Shown in pieces: positions 46,122 to 57,790 of a stretch of DNA of 64,000 nt. The position numbers and the translations under genes were made by a program. Source of the stretch: Dactylis glomerata (lineage: Eukaryota > Streptophyta > Magnoliopsida > Poales > Poaceae); assembly GCA_007115705.1 (NCBI GenBank), contig QXEO01000152.1, forward strand, positions 4,085,118 to 4,149,117, written 5' to 3'. The notes below the pieces were generated by a model. That model worked only from the letters and a program-made list of their open reading frames with translations, searched no databases and was not told the DNA's origin. The stretch's first letter is position 1. Each line of letters starts with the position of its first letter.

Positions 46122-47810
46122 CTACCTCAACTCTCGGAATCTTGCTTCATCAAGAGGCTTCGTGAAAATGTCGGCGAGTTGGTCTTGTGTACCTACATAA
46201 GATAGGTTAATCTCACCTTGGTTGACATGGTCACGGATGAAGTGGTGGCGGATCTCGATATGCTTGGTCTTGTTGTGTTGAACCGGATTATGAGCGATCT
46301 TGATGGCACTCTTATTGTCACACAAGAGTGGCATCTTGTCGAAGTGAATACCATAATCCTCCATGGTTTGCCTCATCCAAAGAAGTTGAGCACAACAACT
46401 CGCGACCGCCACATACTCGGCTTCGGCGGTAGAGAGAGACACACAATTTTTCTTCTTGGAAGACCAACTAACCAAAGACCTACCAAGAAATTGGCAAGCC
46501 CCGGAGGTTGACTTCCTATCCACTTTGTCTCCCGCCAAATCCGAGTCTGAGTACCCAAGAAGCTCAAAGCTTGAACCCTTCGGGTACCAAAGGCCAAAAG
46601 TTGGGGCATCAATCAAATATCGAAAGAGTCTTTTGACCGCCATTAAATGGCTTTCCTTAGGGGCGGCTTGATATCGTGCACACATTCCCACACTAAGCAT
46701 GATATCCGGTCTAGATGCACAAAGATAGAGCAAAGACCTAATCATAGAGCGATAAAGTTTTTGATCCACTTCTTTACCATTAGGATCGAGATCAAGAGTA
46801 ACCTTTGTATGCATGGGAGTCTTGGCTCCCTTTACTCCGGTGTCCATCTTGAACTTCTTGAGCATGTATTGGGTGTACTTGGCTTGATTGATGAAGGTGC
46901 CACCCTTCAATTGCTTCACTTCAAAGCCTAGGAAAAATTTCAAGTCCCCCATCATAGACATCTCAAATTTGTCGGTCATTAGCCTTGCAAATTCATCATT
47001 GAAAGATTTGTTAGAAGAACCAAAAATCATGTCATCTACATAAAGTTGGCATATGAAAAGCTCCCCGTTGAATTTCTTAGTAAAAAGAGTGGGATCAATG
47101 AGGCCTATCTCAAACCCACGGTCTACAAGAAGCTCTCTAAGATGCTCATACCACGCACGTGGGGCTTGTTTAAGGCCATAGAGTGCCTTATCGAGCTTGT
47201 AGACATGGTTCAGAAAGTTAGGATCCTCAAAGCCTGGGGGTTGCTTTACATACACTAACTCATGCAAAGGACCATTTAAGGAAGCACTCTTCACATCCAT
47301 TTGTTGCAACTTAAAATTATGATGTGATGCATAAGCAAGAAGGATACGGATGGACTCAAGGCAAGCCACGGGTGCAAAGGTCTCTCCATAGTCAATGCCT
47401 TCAATTTAAGAGTACCCTTGAGCAACCAAACGAGTCTTGTTCCTTACAACAATCCCATTTGCATCTTGCTTGTTCTTGAAGATCCACTTGGTTCCAATGA
47501 CATTGCGGCAACCCTTGGGCTTCTCCACTAATGACCAAACTTTCTTGCGCTCGAAGTTATTGAGTTTTTCATGCATGGCCTCTACCCAATCCAGGTCTTC
47601 AAGCGCTTCAAACACCTTTTGGGGTTCCACACAAGAGATATAGGCATGGTGGCTACTAAAGTTTGCCAATTGCCTCCTTGTGGACACCCCTTTTCTCACA
47701 CTTCCAATCACACTCTCCAAGGTGTGGCTACCTTTCCGGAGAGTTGATGCTATCTTCATAGCACGGCGAGGTTGAGCTTCTTCAAGAGATTCTTGAGAAG
47801 CCACTTGGTC
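46122..47810 (-). pseudogene. pol: Copia pol: reverse transcriptase and RNase H, interrupted
   Basis: The frame enters at the Tat insertion (47815) and reads a linker, then the Copia RT: WVEAMHEKLNNFERKKVWSL, GTKWIFKNKQDANG. TAA follows at about 47406 (one base from Gln CAA), then the palm with YVDDMIFGS (catalytic Asp pair present) and FFLGFEVKQ. RNase H follows with YSDSDLAGD, STAEAEYVA, CDNKSAI and a TKHIEIRHHFIRD end, so its acidic residues are kept. It ends at TAG 46122. The N-terminal side (integrase, protease, gag) lies beyond the nested element. The RT palm and RNase H look chemically intact; the stop and the insertion kill the polyprotein. Confidence 0.9.
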
Positions 47811-47815
47811 ATCAC

Positions 47816-48743
47816 TGTCGTCGTAGTGAAACAACATATGCTATGGGATGGCTTAAATGGGGGCCGAACTAGATGCTGGAGGATTCGGGAGAGGGGAACG
47901 AGCTGAAAAGCACGACAGAAAGGAACACAGATCTACCCAGGTTCGGGGCTCTCGTAAGGAGATAACACCCCTACTCCTGCTCTACTGGTTATATATTTGG
48001 ATCGATGATGTATACAATAATGGCGCTTCCAAGCTCTCAGCTAGAGGAGGAAGATGAACTGCTAAGTGTAGGAACACTCAGGGACAAACCCCTTACTAGG
48101 GCTCCCTGTGCCACCTTATATAGTGGTGGCCAGGGTTACAATGGTCACATGACACCAGGAGACACCAACTACACTCCAAATAGGACCTGCTCACGATGGC
48201 TGAGACCCTTGACTTTGCCCCTGATTGCTCTCGATGGGACTCCACATCCCTGTACCTTGTACTTCTTGGACTGTGACCTTACCACTGTGAGGTAAGGGCT
48301 GTACTTGTGCATAGTGAGGGTCGGTAAACCACCACTGTGCACCCTGTCAATATGATCTCCCTCCATACTTGGCAGAATCTCTCCTTGATTGTAGGGACAT
48401 GACACCTTGGTTGACTTATATATCCCGGATATGACCGTTGGCCATATCCTGGACCTATATGCCGGATCAACGACCTATGAAGGTCGGGTAATCCGGCCTA
48501 CCTGCTCCTGCACATCATATTAAATAAGTTAGGCCGGCATATCTATGCATATGCCGGCACTCCTCAACAAGTATCCCGGTTATACCGGCATGTCTGAATA
48601 GCGGCCGGGATACACTTATATGCCGGTATGGCTAACACTCTTATATTCCGGCCAGACCCCTCCTTGGTCAACCGACATAAAGTCAACCATACTCCTTGTA
48701 TCTTTCTAGTCTCTTGACCCTACCGGGGGTCACTCCCCCGAAA
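47816..48743 (-). repeat. 3' LTR of Tat element (full length)
   Basis: 928 bp. Minus-strand TATA box (TATATAAG, plus 48115-48122). Contains several CCGGCATA-like motifs. The right LTR lacks two blocks present here. Confidence 0.88.
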
Positions 48744-49189
48744 CTAGTCCCCGAAGCTGTCGAGGTCCCCCAGTCTTAACTGAGGGGCCTTGGCAGGTTC
48801 AACATGATATCTATTTCCTCATATTTCGGCTTTTGACCATACACCGGCGATCATTCTATAAGCCGGCTCCTCTTTCTTCTCCAAAAGTTAATCCGGCCGG
48901 TCCTGGGGTATTCTGGACGGAACTGTTCAATGCCCGGTCATGCCGGCACATAATTAAGGCTTTCCCGAGAAGCTAAGTCCGACAGTTTGCATCGAAACTT
49001 GCAACTGCCCTGCCACCACGAACGGTCACACGATGCGACGGTTCACACTGCATTTAACTCTCGCCATCATTGCGTAGTGGCATGGTTATACGAACCGCCG
49101 CCCCACTCCATGCCGCCACGTGGCAATTTGCGGCAGAAACGGTCGGGGTAGTGGAGCACTACCACCCCCACGACCCTCACCTGGCGATG
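48744..49189. other. Purine tract and upstream region of the antisense gene
   Basis: On minus, AAGACTGGGGGACC (within about 48760-48775) and CTTCGGGGACTAG are polypurine-tract candidates next to the 3' LTR. On plus, the same stretch is the promoter-proximal region of the gene starting at 49785. Confidence 0.55.
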
Positions 49190-49197
49190 TATAAATA
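49190..49197 (+). promoter_or_regulatory. TATA box of the antisense gene
   Basis: TATAAATA, followed about 25-35 bp on by a CT-rich probable start region (CCTCTCCTTTTTACCCC) and a leader of several hundred bases before ATG 49785. The strand is opposite to the retrotransposon genes. Confidence 0.7.
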
Positions 49198-49784
49198 GGG
49201 CGGCGGGGGTAAAACCTCTCCTTTTTACCCCACACCATCGTCTTCTTCCTCCGTTCCTCTGTCCCTTGCGCTCCGCCGCCGGACCGAGAGAACAGAGAAC
49301 CCGCGCCGCCGTCGACTTGCTCCACACCGGCGCCGATGCTCAACGACGTCCGACACCTTCGCCGACGACACCGCCGCTGCCGCATCTCTTCCGCACTATA
49401 CTAGGGGAAGTCGAATCTTCTTCTGGGAGCTCGCCGCCGTTCCAGCGCCGCTGCTTGATCTTCGGTGAGTTCTTCGTTTTCCACTGTTCTTCTCCTTCTC
49501 TGCCTCGGTAACCATGTTCACTTAGATCTGCGGTAGCTTCTTTGCTTAGTATCTTATGGATTCGATTAGCATTGCCCGTGACGCTCTTCAGTAGTTCGCT
49601 GATGTTCTTCTCGTAGGAATTTACCCATGATTATTTCCTATTTTGACTGTGATGGTAGATCTTTAGTTTCTACTAACTTATGTGAGACTGGTATGCCGAA
49701 GGGACTAACTTCCCTCTTCTCTCTCATCTTGATAGGACTAACACCACGGGACTCCGGCCCTCACGCCCTGTCCCGGCCACCAAG

Positions 49785-52700
49785 ATGGCTTCTTCAAGTA
49801 TGACGGCCACCTCGGCTTCGGAGGAGGATAACTCGGCCCAGCTCCAAGGATGCTCCGGCTAGGAGGGGTCAGAGGTGACCCCTGCTGACATATCCTGGGT
49901 TACCACTACCCGACGAGTTCCGGACGGCGTCGCATGCCGGCTACCGGTGGGAGAGACTGTGCCGGCACCTGAACCCGGCGAACGCATCGTGTTTATTGCA
50001 CACTTCGAGCGGGGCTTCGGCCTGCCGGCATCAGATTTCTTCCGGGACCTCCTCGACACCTACGATCTGCAGCCTCACCATATCCCGGCCAATGCGGTGA
50101 TGATCCTCTCCGCCTTTGCTGCCTTCTGCGAAGGCTTCGCCGGCATAGAAGCCTTCACCCAAGCTTGGGCCAAGTACTTCCAACTACGGAAGCAAGTTGT
50201 CCAAGAACCGCCCCGGTCCAAGGATGACCCGCCGGAGACGACCCAGGAGAAAAAGGACCGCCCCATGACCCAATGCGGCGCGGCCACCATTATGTCCCGG
50301 AAGGGCTCAGACTTCCCCAAGGTGGAACTGCTCGAGTCTTGCAAGAAGTGGCAAAAGAGCTTCTTCTACGTCAAGAACACCACCGACGTTGATCTGCTCA
50401 ACTTGCCGCCATTCGTGGACGAGCCACCCTTGGCGATGAAGAACTAGACGTATAACCCAAAGACCACCGTCGGGCCGGTTAATGCCCTCCACCGGGTTAA
50501 GGGTGAGCTGCGGGATGAGGGCCTCACTCCTCAGGACTTGGTGGCATGCTTTATCAGCCAGCGCGTCTCTCCTCTTCAGCGCCGGCCACACAAGATATGC
50601 CAAATGAGCGGGCCCATGGACCCCACCCGGCACTCTACACACGAGCTGACTCCGGCCGACATCCTGCGGAGGATCAAAGATATCTGCAAGTCCTCTCAGG
50701 CCACCTTTGCCTGGGGGTTTGAACCATACAGCCGGGATCGCCCCGCACCTATGGTAAACCCCTTTCTCCGACACATAAGCCCATGCCCGGCATACAGACA
50801 CCTAGGCCGACATACTTCTATCTTCCGATATTTATCATGCTTGATCCGACATACTTCTTGCACCGGCATATCTCTTGTTTCTGACCCATTGACCTTGCTC
50901 TTATGCAGAAATTCAGCTTCCAGACTATGGAGAACTCCCGCATCACCATAGCTGCAGATCGCACTGCTGCGGACCCCGAAGACCCAGATCACTGGGACAA
51001 GCTGCCCAGGAACACCCGTGCTGCCTCTGCCGCGGGTAAGGACTCTTCCTCCCGGCATTCCACTCAAGCCCAGAGTGAGAATGACTCTGACGAGGAGATC
51101 TTGATGTATTACGACCCAACGCCACTTGCATATGCCTTTCCTACCACACCTTTTGCTTATCCTATGCCGTCCTCAGCTATCCCGGACGACATGGTTGTCG
51201 ACGCCGCCCCTTTGAACCAGGGACCTCCTTCCACCGGCGGATGTGCCGGCCGAAAGCGAGGCGTGAAGCCACAGACCGACACACCCCAGCCACCGAAAAG
51301 ATAGAAGGTTGGCGTGCCCCTGCTCAAAAGGCAAAGACCCGTCGCCTCGGGGTAAGTTTCTTTCCTTTGCATCATTTCCGACATATTTCTCTCTTTGATT
51401 ACTAACTTGGTGTTTTCTCTCTTTCAGGGCCCCAACATTGAAAGGCCGGCGGCCACTGCCACCCCCGACATACCCTCTGCAAGCCACACCACCTCCCCAG
51501 CGCCGGCATCTTCGCCTAAGCCCGATAAAACCACTTCCCCGGCGAAGGACGATCCTCCGCCGGAGCAAGACAACTCTGCCCCCGACGTCCACATGGACTC
51601 GGGGGCTCAACAGGATCCTTCGGCTTCTGATGTCCACATGGACACAGGAGCCCAACAAGATGCCCCTGACGCCGGCACGCCCACCAGCGGCGCTGGGACT
51701 ACTGAAGATGCTGGCGCAGGCAACAAGAGCGCCGGCATAGATAAAGGCAAAGCCCCTGAAGTGCTGGAGGTCCGGACTGATCCGGCACCTGCCTCTGCTG
51801 GCCAAGCTACATCGGCCGCCCCGGAACAAGCAGCCCCTAAAACTCCAGCAACTGAGAAGACTTCTGCCCCGGCCAAGCCTGCTGCCCCGGCCAAGCCTAC
51901 TGCCCCGGCCAAGACCTCTGTCCCGGCCAAGACCTCTGTCCCGGTCAAGTCCGGCACTCTCAAGATCAAGCAGACCAAGTCCGATACACAATCCGCTGCC
52001 ACTGCAGCTGCTAAGGCAGCAGCCCGGCCCAGCTTCTTTGATACGCCGGAACTTGAGGGCCGCGTCTCCCTGCTGACGAAAAGTGACAAGAGCCTTGGAT
52101 CTCTTAAGGAGCACTGCATCAAGTGGAATGACGCCGACAGTATGGACACCGCTGACTCCAAGAATAAGAAGTTGGCCGAAGCTTTGGCTACTGGCAATCC
52201 TGCTGATATCCTGGCCGCGAAGCCCATTCCTATTGCCAGCGAGCTCCTCAGCATCCAGCAAAGACTTCACCTTCTGGCCGACGCCACCAACGTAAGTCTT
52301 TTCTATATATATATACCCAGTCCCCGAAAATGTCGGCTGTCCGGGATACGGACATCCGGGATTTTCCAATACCTTTTGCACTTAGCTGTTTTCAAACTAA
52401 CAGTCCGACATATAAGCTCGGCCCGAGCTTCAAATCCTAGTCACCGAGGGCCGGGATAGGTGCGCAGCACCTGTGCCGGGTCTTTAACAAACTAAAAATC
52501 TTCAGCAAGTTCCAAATCCTCCTGACCAAGATATAAGCTCGATTCGAGCTTCAAATCCTAGTCACCGAGGTCCGGGATAGGTGTGCAGCACCTGTGCCGG
52601 GTCTTCAAAAGAATGAACACTTGATATAATCTTCATTTTAACTGTCATGCTAGATTTCTCTCATAACCCTTCAAATCCCAACATTTTTGCAGCGCATGAA

Positions 52701-54188
52701 CAACGCCCGCGCCGACATGTACCATAACTTGGTGTGCAAGCATCGAAAGTTATCCGACGCGCATAGCAGGCTCCGGCTGGAGCTGACCCAGAAAGGTACA
52801 CTCAGCCGACATACTGTTGCATGCCGGATTATTCTCCTCTTCTGTTCTTCTTCATACTCCTTTTGCCGGCGTACCTTAATATGCCGATACATAACCTTTT
52901 ACCGACATTCTGCAGCTGGTGCTGAAGAACAAGTCACCGCGCTTCTCCAGAGGGTGAAGGAGCTGACCGGTATGCCGAATCCTGCTGATCTTTTACTAAT
53001 CAACTTGTACTTCAAATCCTTTAATTCTTGTCACTGTTTTCTATCTTCACATCCTTTTAACTTCAAATCCTTGCAGATGAGAAAGCTGCACTGGAGGCAC
53101 GCCACCAGGACTGTTCTCCCTCAGTGGATGTGGCCAAGCAGCTGGACGACCAGGATGCCGCCCACAAAGCTGAGGTTGAGCAGTTGAAGGGCCGAGTTGC
53201 TGAGCTTCTGGAGGAGAAGGAACAGAGGGAGGGCCAACTTAAGAAAGCCCAGGAGCTGCTCGTCACTTCAGAAGCCGACGCATCCAACGCCCACGCAGAA
53301 CTGAATGGCTTGAAGGAGCAGGCCACCAAATGGGAAGTTGCAATTGCCCAGCTCAATGCCGAACTCGCCAGTAAGCTTTGAATCCTTTCCCTTATCCTGC
53401 CTGACATACCATGATCTTTTCCGACATAACCTTTACGCCGACATATCTTCCTGTTGCTAACATGCTTTCTATTTTCAGACATGTTTCCTGCTTCCGTCGA
53501 AGACGTTGAGAAGGCTCTGCAGTTGGATCGAGTGGACCGGGGTGTTCCGGTTGACTCGGCCAACTGGGACATGTCGGAACAGCTGGTGGCCCTGCAAGCC
53601 CGGAAGAGCGCCATGACCTCCTACACCGAAGATCTCTTCCTTGGCGCTCAGGAAGCATATTCTGCCCTCTGGCCGGGACAAAGGACGCCCACTGACCCTG
53701 TTGATCTCGGCAACGATCTGCAGCTTTCCAAGGTTCGCCTCCGAGAATGGCGGGATTCCGACGCAAGGGTTGGAGCTGATGAAGCTCTCACCTACTTCCT
53801 CTCCTGGTACGAAAAGGCTGACCTGGAGACTTTGTGCACTGTGCGCAAAGGATCCATCTGGACCACGGATCCGGAACATATCCGGCGTCGGTGAGAATTG
53901 GCCCACAGCTATGTGGATTATGCCAACACCGAAGCCTTTGTCCGGGACATCCGCGAGCCGGAGAAGAATGAGGATGACGCCAAGGATGCTACCGACGCTG
54001 AGGGCTCCGACTCCAGCCAGGACAAAGAAGAAGCTGAAGAAGCCAACGCTGAAGTTCCGGAATAGGGATCTGTTCCGGCCGGAGGTGATGGCTCCATCCC
54101 ATCTGCTGGATCCGGAACACCTGAAGCCGACGTCTCTACTGCCACAGCTCCACCCGCCGGCGGCTCTGCTTCCACCCCGGCCTCTTGA
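49785..54188 (+). pseudogene. Seven-exon antisense gene of Tat element (putative gypsy-type transposon domain, coiled coil)
   Basis: Exons: 49785-50753, 50909-51351, 51428-52291, 52693-52795, 52916-52969, 53077-53370, 53479-54188. All have GT/AG borders, and phases agree except exon 2-3, where a one-base shift has occurred. Exon 1 has the plant putative gypsy-type transposon domain (FIAHFERGFGLPASDFFRDL, ANAVMILSAFAAFCEGF). Exon 2 has an AT-hook-like GRKRGVKP. Exon 3 is Pro/Ala-rich with PAKTSVPAKTSVPVK repeats. Exons 4-6 form a coiled coil (LKGRVAELLEEKEQREGQLK). Exon 7 has an acidic tail. In-frame stops at 49860, 50445, 51302, 53892 and 54063 show decay. It corresponds to the antisense ORF known from Tat elements; its role is unknown. 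Confidence 0.75.
52411..52610 (+). repeat. Direct duplication with hairpins inside intron 3
   Basis: Two copies of about 75 bp start at 52411 and 52532 (121 bp apart). Each has the palindromes AAGCTCGGCCCGAGCTT or AAGCTCGATTCGAGCTT, and AGGTGCGCAGCACCT or AGGTGTGCAGCACCT. Confidence 0.75.
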
Positions 54189-54838
54189 ACTTTGCATCAA
54201 AAAACTCTAAGCTTTATCAGATCCCCGGTATGCCGGGTGCAATTATAAGATATACGTTTAATTTCCCTTTGGTTTGCTACCTGAACAAGTTTTAACTTGG
54301 TTTGCTTGTTTATCAATGCCGGATCATCTTTTGGCTAAGTCACCGAGTTTGTTTTCCTGTTTCCCTAACTCCACAACCTTGGCTACTTGTCTACCTCTTT
54401 TGTCTTTTGACTTATGAGTCTCAAGGTTGCTTCATTAAACATACAGTACTTAAACTTTGAAACTTATACTTCAAATCATCCGACATTTCAAGTTTTAACT
54501 TTGGCAATAACATAAATGTCGGTTCGCTTGCTTTATATTTCCTTAGCCGTTTTCCATGTGTAGACAATCTCCGGCATCTACTCTTGCTAGCCATGAAGCC
54601 GGATTCCGGACAGTAGCTAAGTCGAAGAGCGGCCTTTGGTGCCGACACATTACTAGGCCGACATAAGAAACATTCAATTCAAGCCAGCCGGCACATAAAC
54701 AAAAATTAAAAATAAACAACAATGAATACCGGAGGCAGTGCCCGATCTCCTCGGGATGCCGACATTTCATTCATTAGTCTTGTGCCGGCATAAAGTGCCG
54801 GCACACAAAGCAAAATGGAAATACATACATTATGCTGC
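54189..54838. other. Spacer between antisense gene 3' end and pol 3' end
   Basis: The convergent 3' ends of the plus-strand gene and minus-strand pol meet here. AT-rich with CCGACAT-like motifs; no frame recognised. Confidence 0.5.
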
Positions 54839-57790
54839 TCAGGAGTAAAAGGGACGGAGTAGGGCTATGTTCCATGGTCGCTTGGTTTCTTCTCCGGACC
54901 TGTCCATCTTGTCCTTCTTGGGGGCATGTGCATCTATAAGATAGTAAGCATCATTGTGTAGAGTTCTGCTCACAATGAATGGTCCCTCCCACAGAGGTGT
55001 TAGCTTATGCCGGCCCACCGTGCCTTGCCTTAGCCGGAGCACTAGATCTCCCTCTTGGAATCTCCTTGGATTCACCTTTTGCGCATGATAGCATCTGAGG
55101 TTCTGCTGATATACTGATGTTCTTGACAATGTTATTTCTCTTGCTTCTTCTAGCAGATCAACATCGTTTTCCCTGGCTTCTTTAGCCTCTTCCTCAGTAT
55201 ATAGCACCACTCTTGGTGCATCATGTATTACATCTGTTGGAAGCACAGCTTCTGCTCCATACACAAGGAAAAATGGCGTATAGCCTGTTGACCTGTTCGG
55301 AGTTGTCCTCAAACTCCAAAGTACTGCCGACAATTCATCTAGCCAACATCCTGGAGTTTTCTCCAGTGGCTCTATCAACCGGGGTTTTATGCCGGATAAC
55401 ACTAGTCCATTTGACCTCTCGACTTGGCCATTGGTACAAGGGTGAGCGACCGACGCAATGTCTAGCCAGATTCTGACCTCCTCACAGAATCTGGCAAATG
55501 GCCCTTGGGCAAAATTCGACCCATTGTCAGTGATGATGCTATGAGGAACACCATATCTCAAAATTATATCCTTTAAGAACTTCACTGTTGTGTGGCCATC
55601 ACACTTGCTTATAGGATTCACCTCAATCCACTTGGTGAACTTATCCACCATGACCAGAATATGGGTCATCTTTCCCCTTGCCGGCTTAAAAGCCCCGACC
55701 ATATCCAGGCCCCAAACAGCAAAGGGCCAGGTTATCGGGATAGTCTTCAACGCTGATGCCGGCTGATGAATCTGGTGGGCATACATCTGACACCCATTGC
55801 ATTTCCGGACCAAGTATTCTGCCTCTTGCAGTGCCGTCGGCCAGTAAAATCCATGCCGGAATACTTTTGCCACAAGTGCTCTGGATGAGGCATGGTGACC
55901 ACACTCCCCCTGATGAATTTCTCGGAGCATCTCCAGGCCTTCAGCAGATTCAACACATTTCTGCAATACTCCGGTGGCACTTCTCTTGTATATTTCCTTG
56001 TTTATGATGGTATATCCTTTGGATCTCCTTGTAACCCGACGTGCCTCTGTTTCATCCGCCGGCACTTGGCCATCTACCAAGAAATCCATGATAGGACGCG
56101 CCCATGAAGGCACTTCCCTGACGGCGAACAATGCCTGATCTATCTCCATCACTTCGACTGACACATAATCGATCTCCATGGGCTGCGAAGTCCCCGGGAC
56201 AAGTGGATCAGTCCCCGGGTATGCCGGAGCAGTCCCCGGGTATACTGGCACAATCTCTTGGTACATTTTGCCTTTGCCTTTATCTCTGCACTGGAATACT
56301 ACACTTACTGCATATGTCAGCCCAGTCCCCGGGACTGAGAGAGCAGTCCCCGGGTTATCTGAACTGGCTCCGGCATCTATCTCCATCGGAACTGCATCCT
56401 CTGGGCTTGGTGGAACATATATGGACGATGACTCCGGCGAGGGCTTTATTGATGGCTTCCTTAAATGTTCCAGCGAAATGCCGGGCGGAATTGAATCTCT
56501 GGAAGATCCCAGCTTGGACAATGTATCGGCTGCTTCGTTCTGAGCCCGGGGAACATGCCGGAACTCACAACCTTCGAAGTAACCACTTAACTGCTACACC
56601 AGGAAACGGTAGGAGCCCATGTTTGCATCATGCGCATCCCATATGCCGGAACATTGCTGAATCACTAAGTCAGAATCACCGAAACACATAATCCGGCGAA
56701 TGCCTATGTCCTTAGACACCTTCAGGCCATGCACAAGTGCCTCATATTCCGCCACATTATTTGATGCTGCAAAATGAATCTGTAGAACATATCTCAATTG
56801 GTCATTCTTTGGCGAACTGAGAACTATGCCGGCACCCAAGCCATGTATTTTCTTGGACCCATCGAAATGCACTCTCCAATAGTTTGCATCTGGCAATGGT
56901 GGCTCATATTGTATCTCGGCCCAATCAATGAAGAAATCAGCCAACACCTGTGACTTGATTGTATCTCTTTTGTCATACTGAGGGGTATATGGTGACAACT
57001 CTATCGCCCACTTGGCTATCCTGCCACTGGCATCTTTGTTGCCTATGATTTCCGAAATAGGGGCCTCAGCCACTACCCGGATTGGGTGCTCCTGAAAATA
57101 ATGCTTGAGCTTCTTGGCCACCATATAGACCCCATAAGTCATCTTCTGATAGTGTGGGTAGTTTTGCTTCGAGGTGGAAAGGACTTCACTCAAATAATAT
57201 ACCGGCTGCTGCACGGTTTTGCCTCCTTCCTCTCACTCCACTACTACCACTGCACTGACAACCCTGTTAGTTGCCGCTATATAGAGCAACATTGGTTCCC
57301 TGGGCATCGGAGATGCTAACACCGGCGCTGTTGACAGCATCTGTTTCAACTCTTTGAAAGCTACATCTGCTTGCGTTGTCCAGACGAATGTGTCGGACTT
57401 CTTCATTAATTGATATAACGGCAACGCTTTTTCTCCCAACCAGCTTATGAAATGGCTCAGGGATGCAAGGCAGCCAGTGAACTTCTGTACTTCCTTCAAA
57501 TCCGTCGGCGGCTTCATTCTCTCTATGGCCCGGATCTTGCCGGGATTTACCTCGATACCCCGGCTGGAAACCAGCAAACCGAGCAGCTTGCCTGCCGGTA
57601 CACCGAATGTGCACTTGGCCGGATTCAACTTCATCCGGAATCCCCTTAGATTTGCAAAGGTTTCCCGGAAGTCATCTATTAGAGTCTTGCTCTTCTTGGT
57701 TTTTATGACGACATCGTCGACATATACCTGCACATTTTTATCTATTTGGTCATGCAAACACTTTTGCATACACCTCTGGTTTGCTCTGGT
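54839..57790 (-). pseudogene. pol: Tat pol: RT (C-terminal part), RNase H, archaeal-type RNase H, integrase
   Basis: A single minus frame with two stops (TGA at 57233, TAG at 56594). Order: RT from the QRCMQKCLHDQ region with YVDD (catalytic), FGVPAGKLLGLLVSSRG, then thumb; RNase H (LAPVLASPMPREP...ATNRVVSAVV, YYLSEVLSTSKQNYPHYQKM); second RNase H (HFDGSKKIHGLGAGIV, NNVAEYEALVHGL, FGDSDLVIQQ); a Pro-Gly-Thr-rich linker; integrase with HHCC finger (CGHHASS...CNGCQ), catalytic Asp in LDMVG, Asp in TDNGSNF and Glu in NGQVERSNG; chromodomain-free end RPFYS. The fingers and N-terminal half of RT and the protease are missing at the junction near 57790. Integrase catalytic residues are intact. Confidence 0.9.

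Noticed and set aside
49067..49385. Minus-strand frames 49067-49327 and 49086-49385
   Set aside because: Antisense to the leader and promoter of the plus-strand gene; no domain.
54839..56521. Functional host-domesticated integrase
   Set aside because: Catalytic residues are present, but it lies in the pol frame of an element with matching TSDs and flanking stops; nothing suggests separate use.
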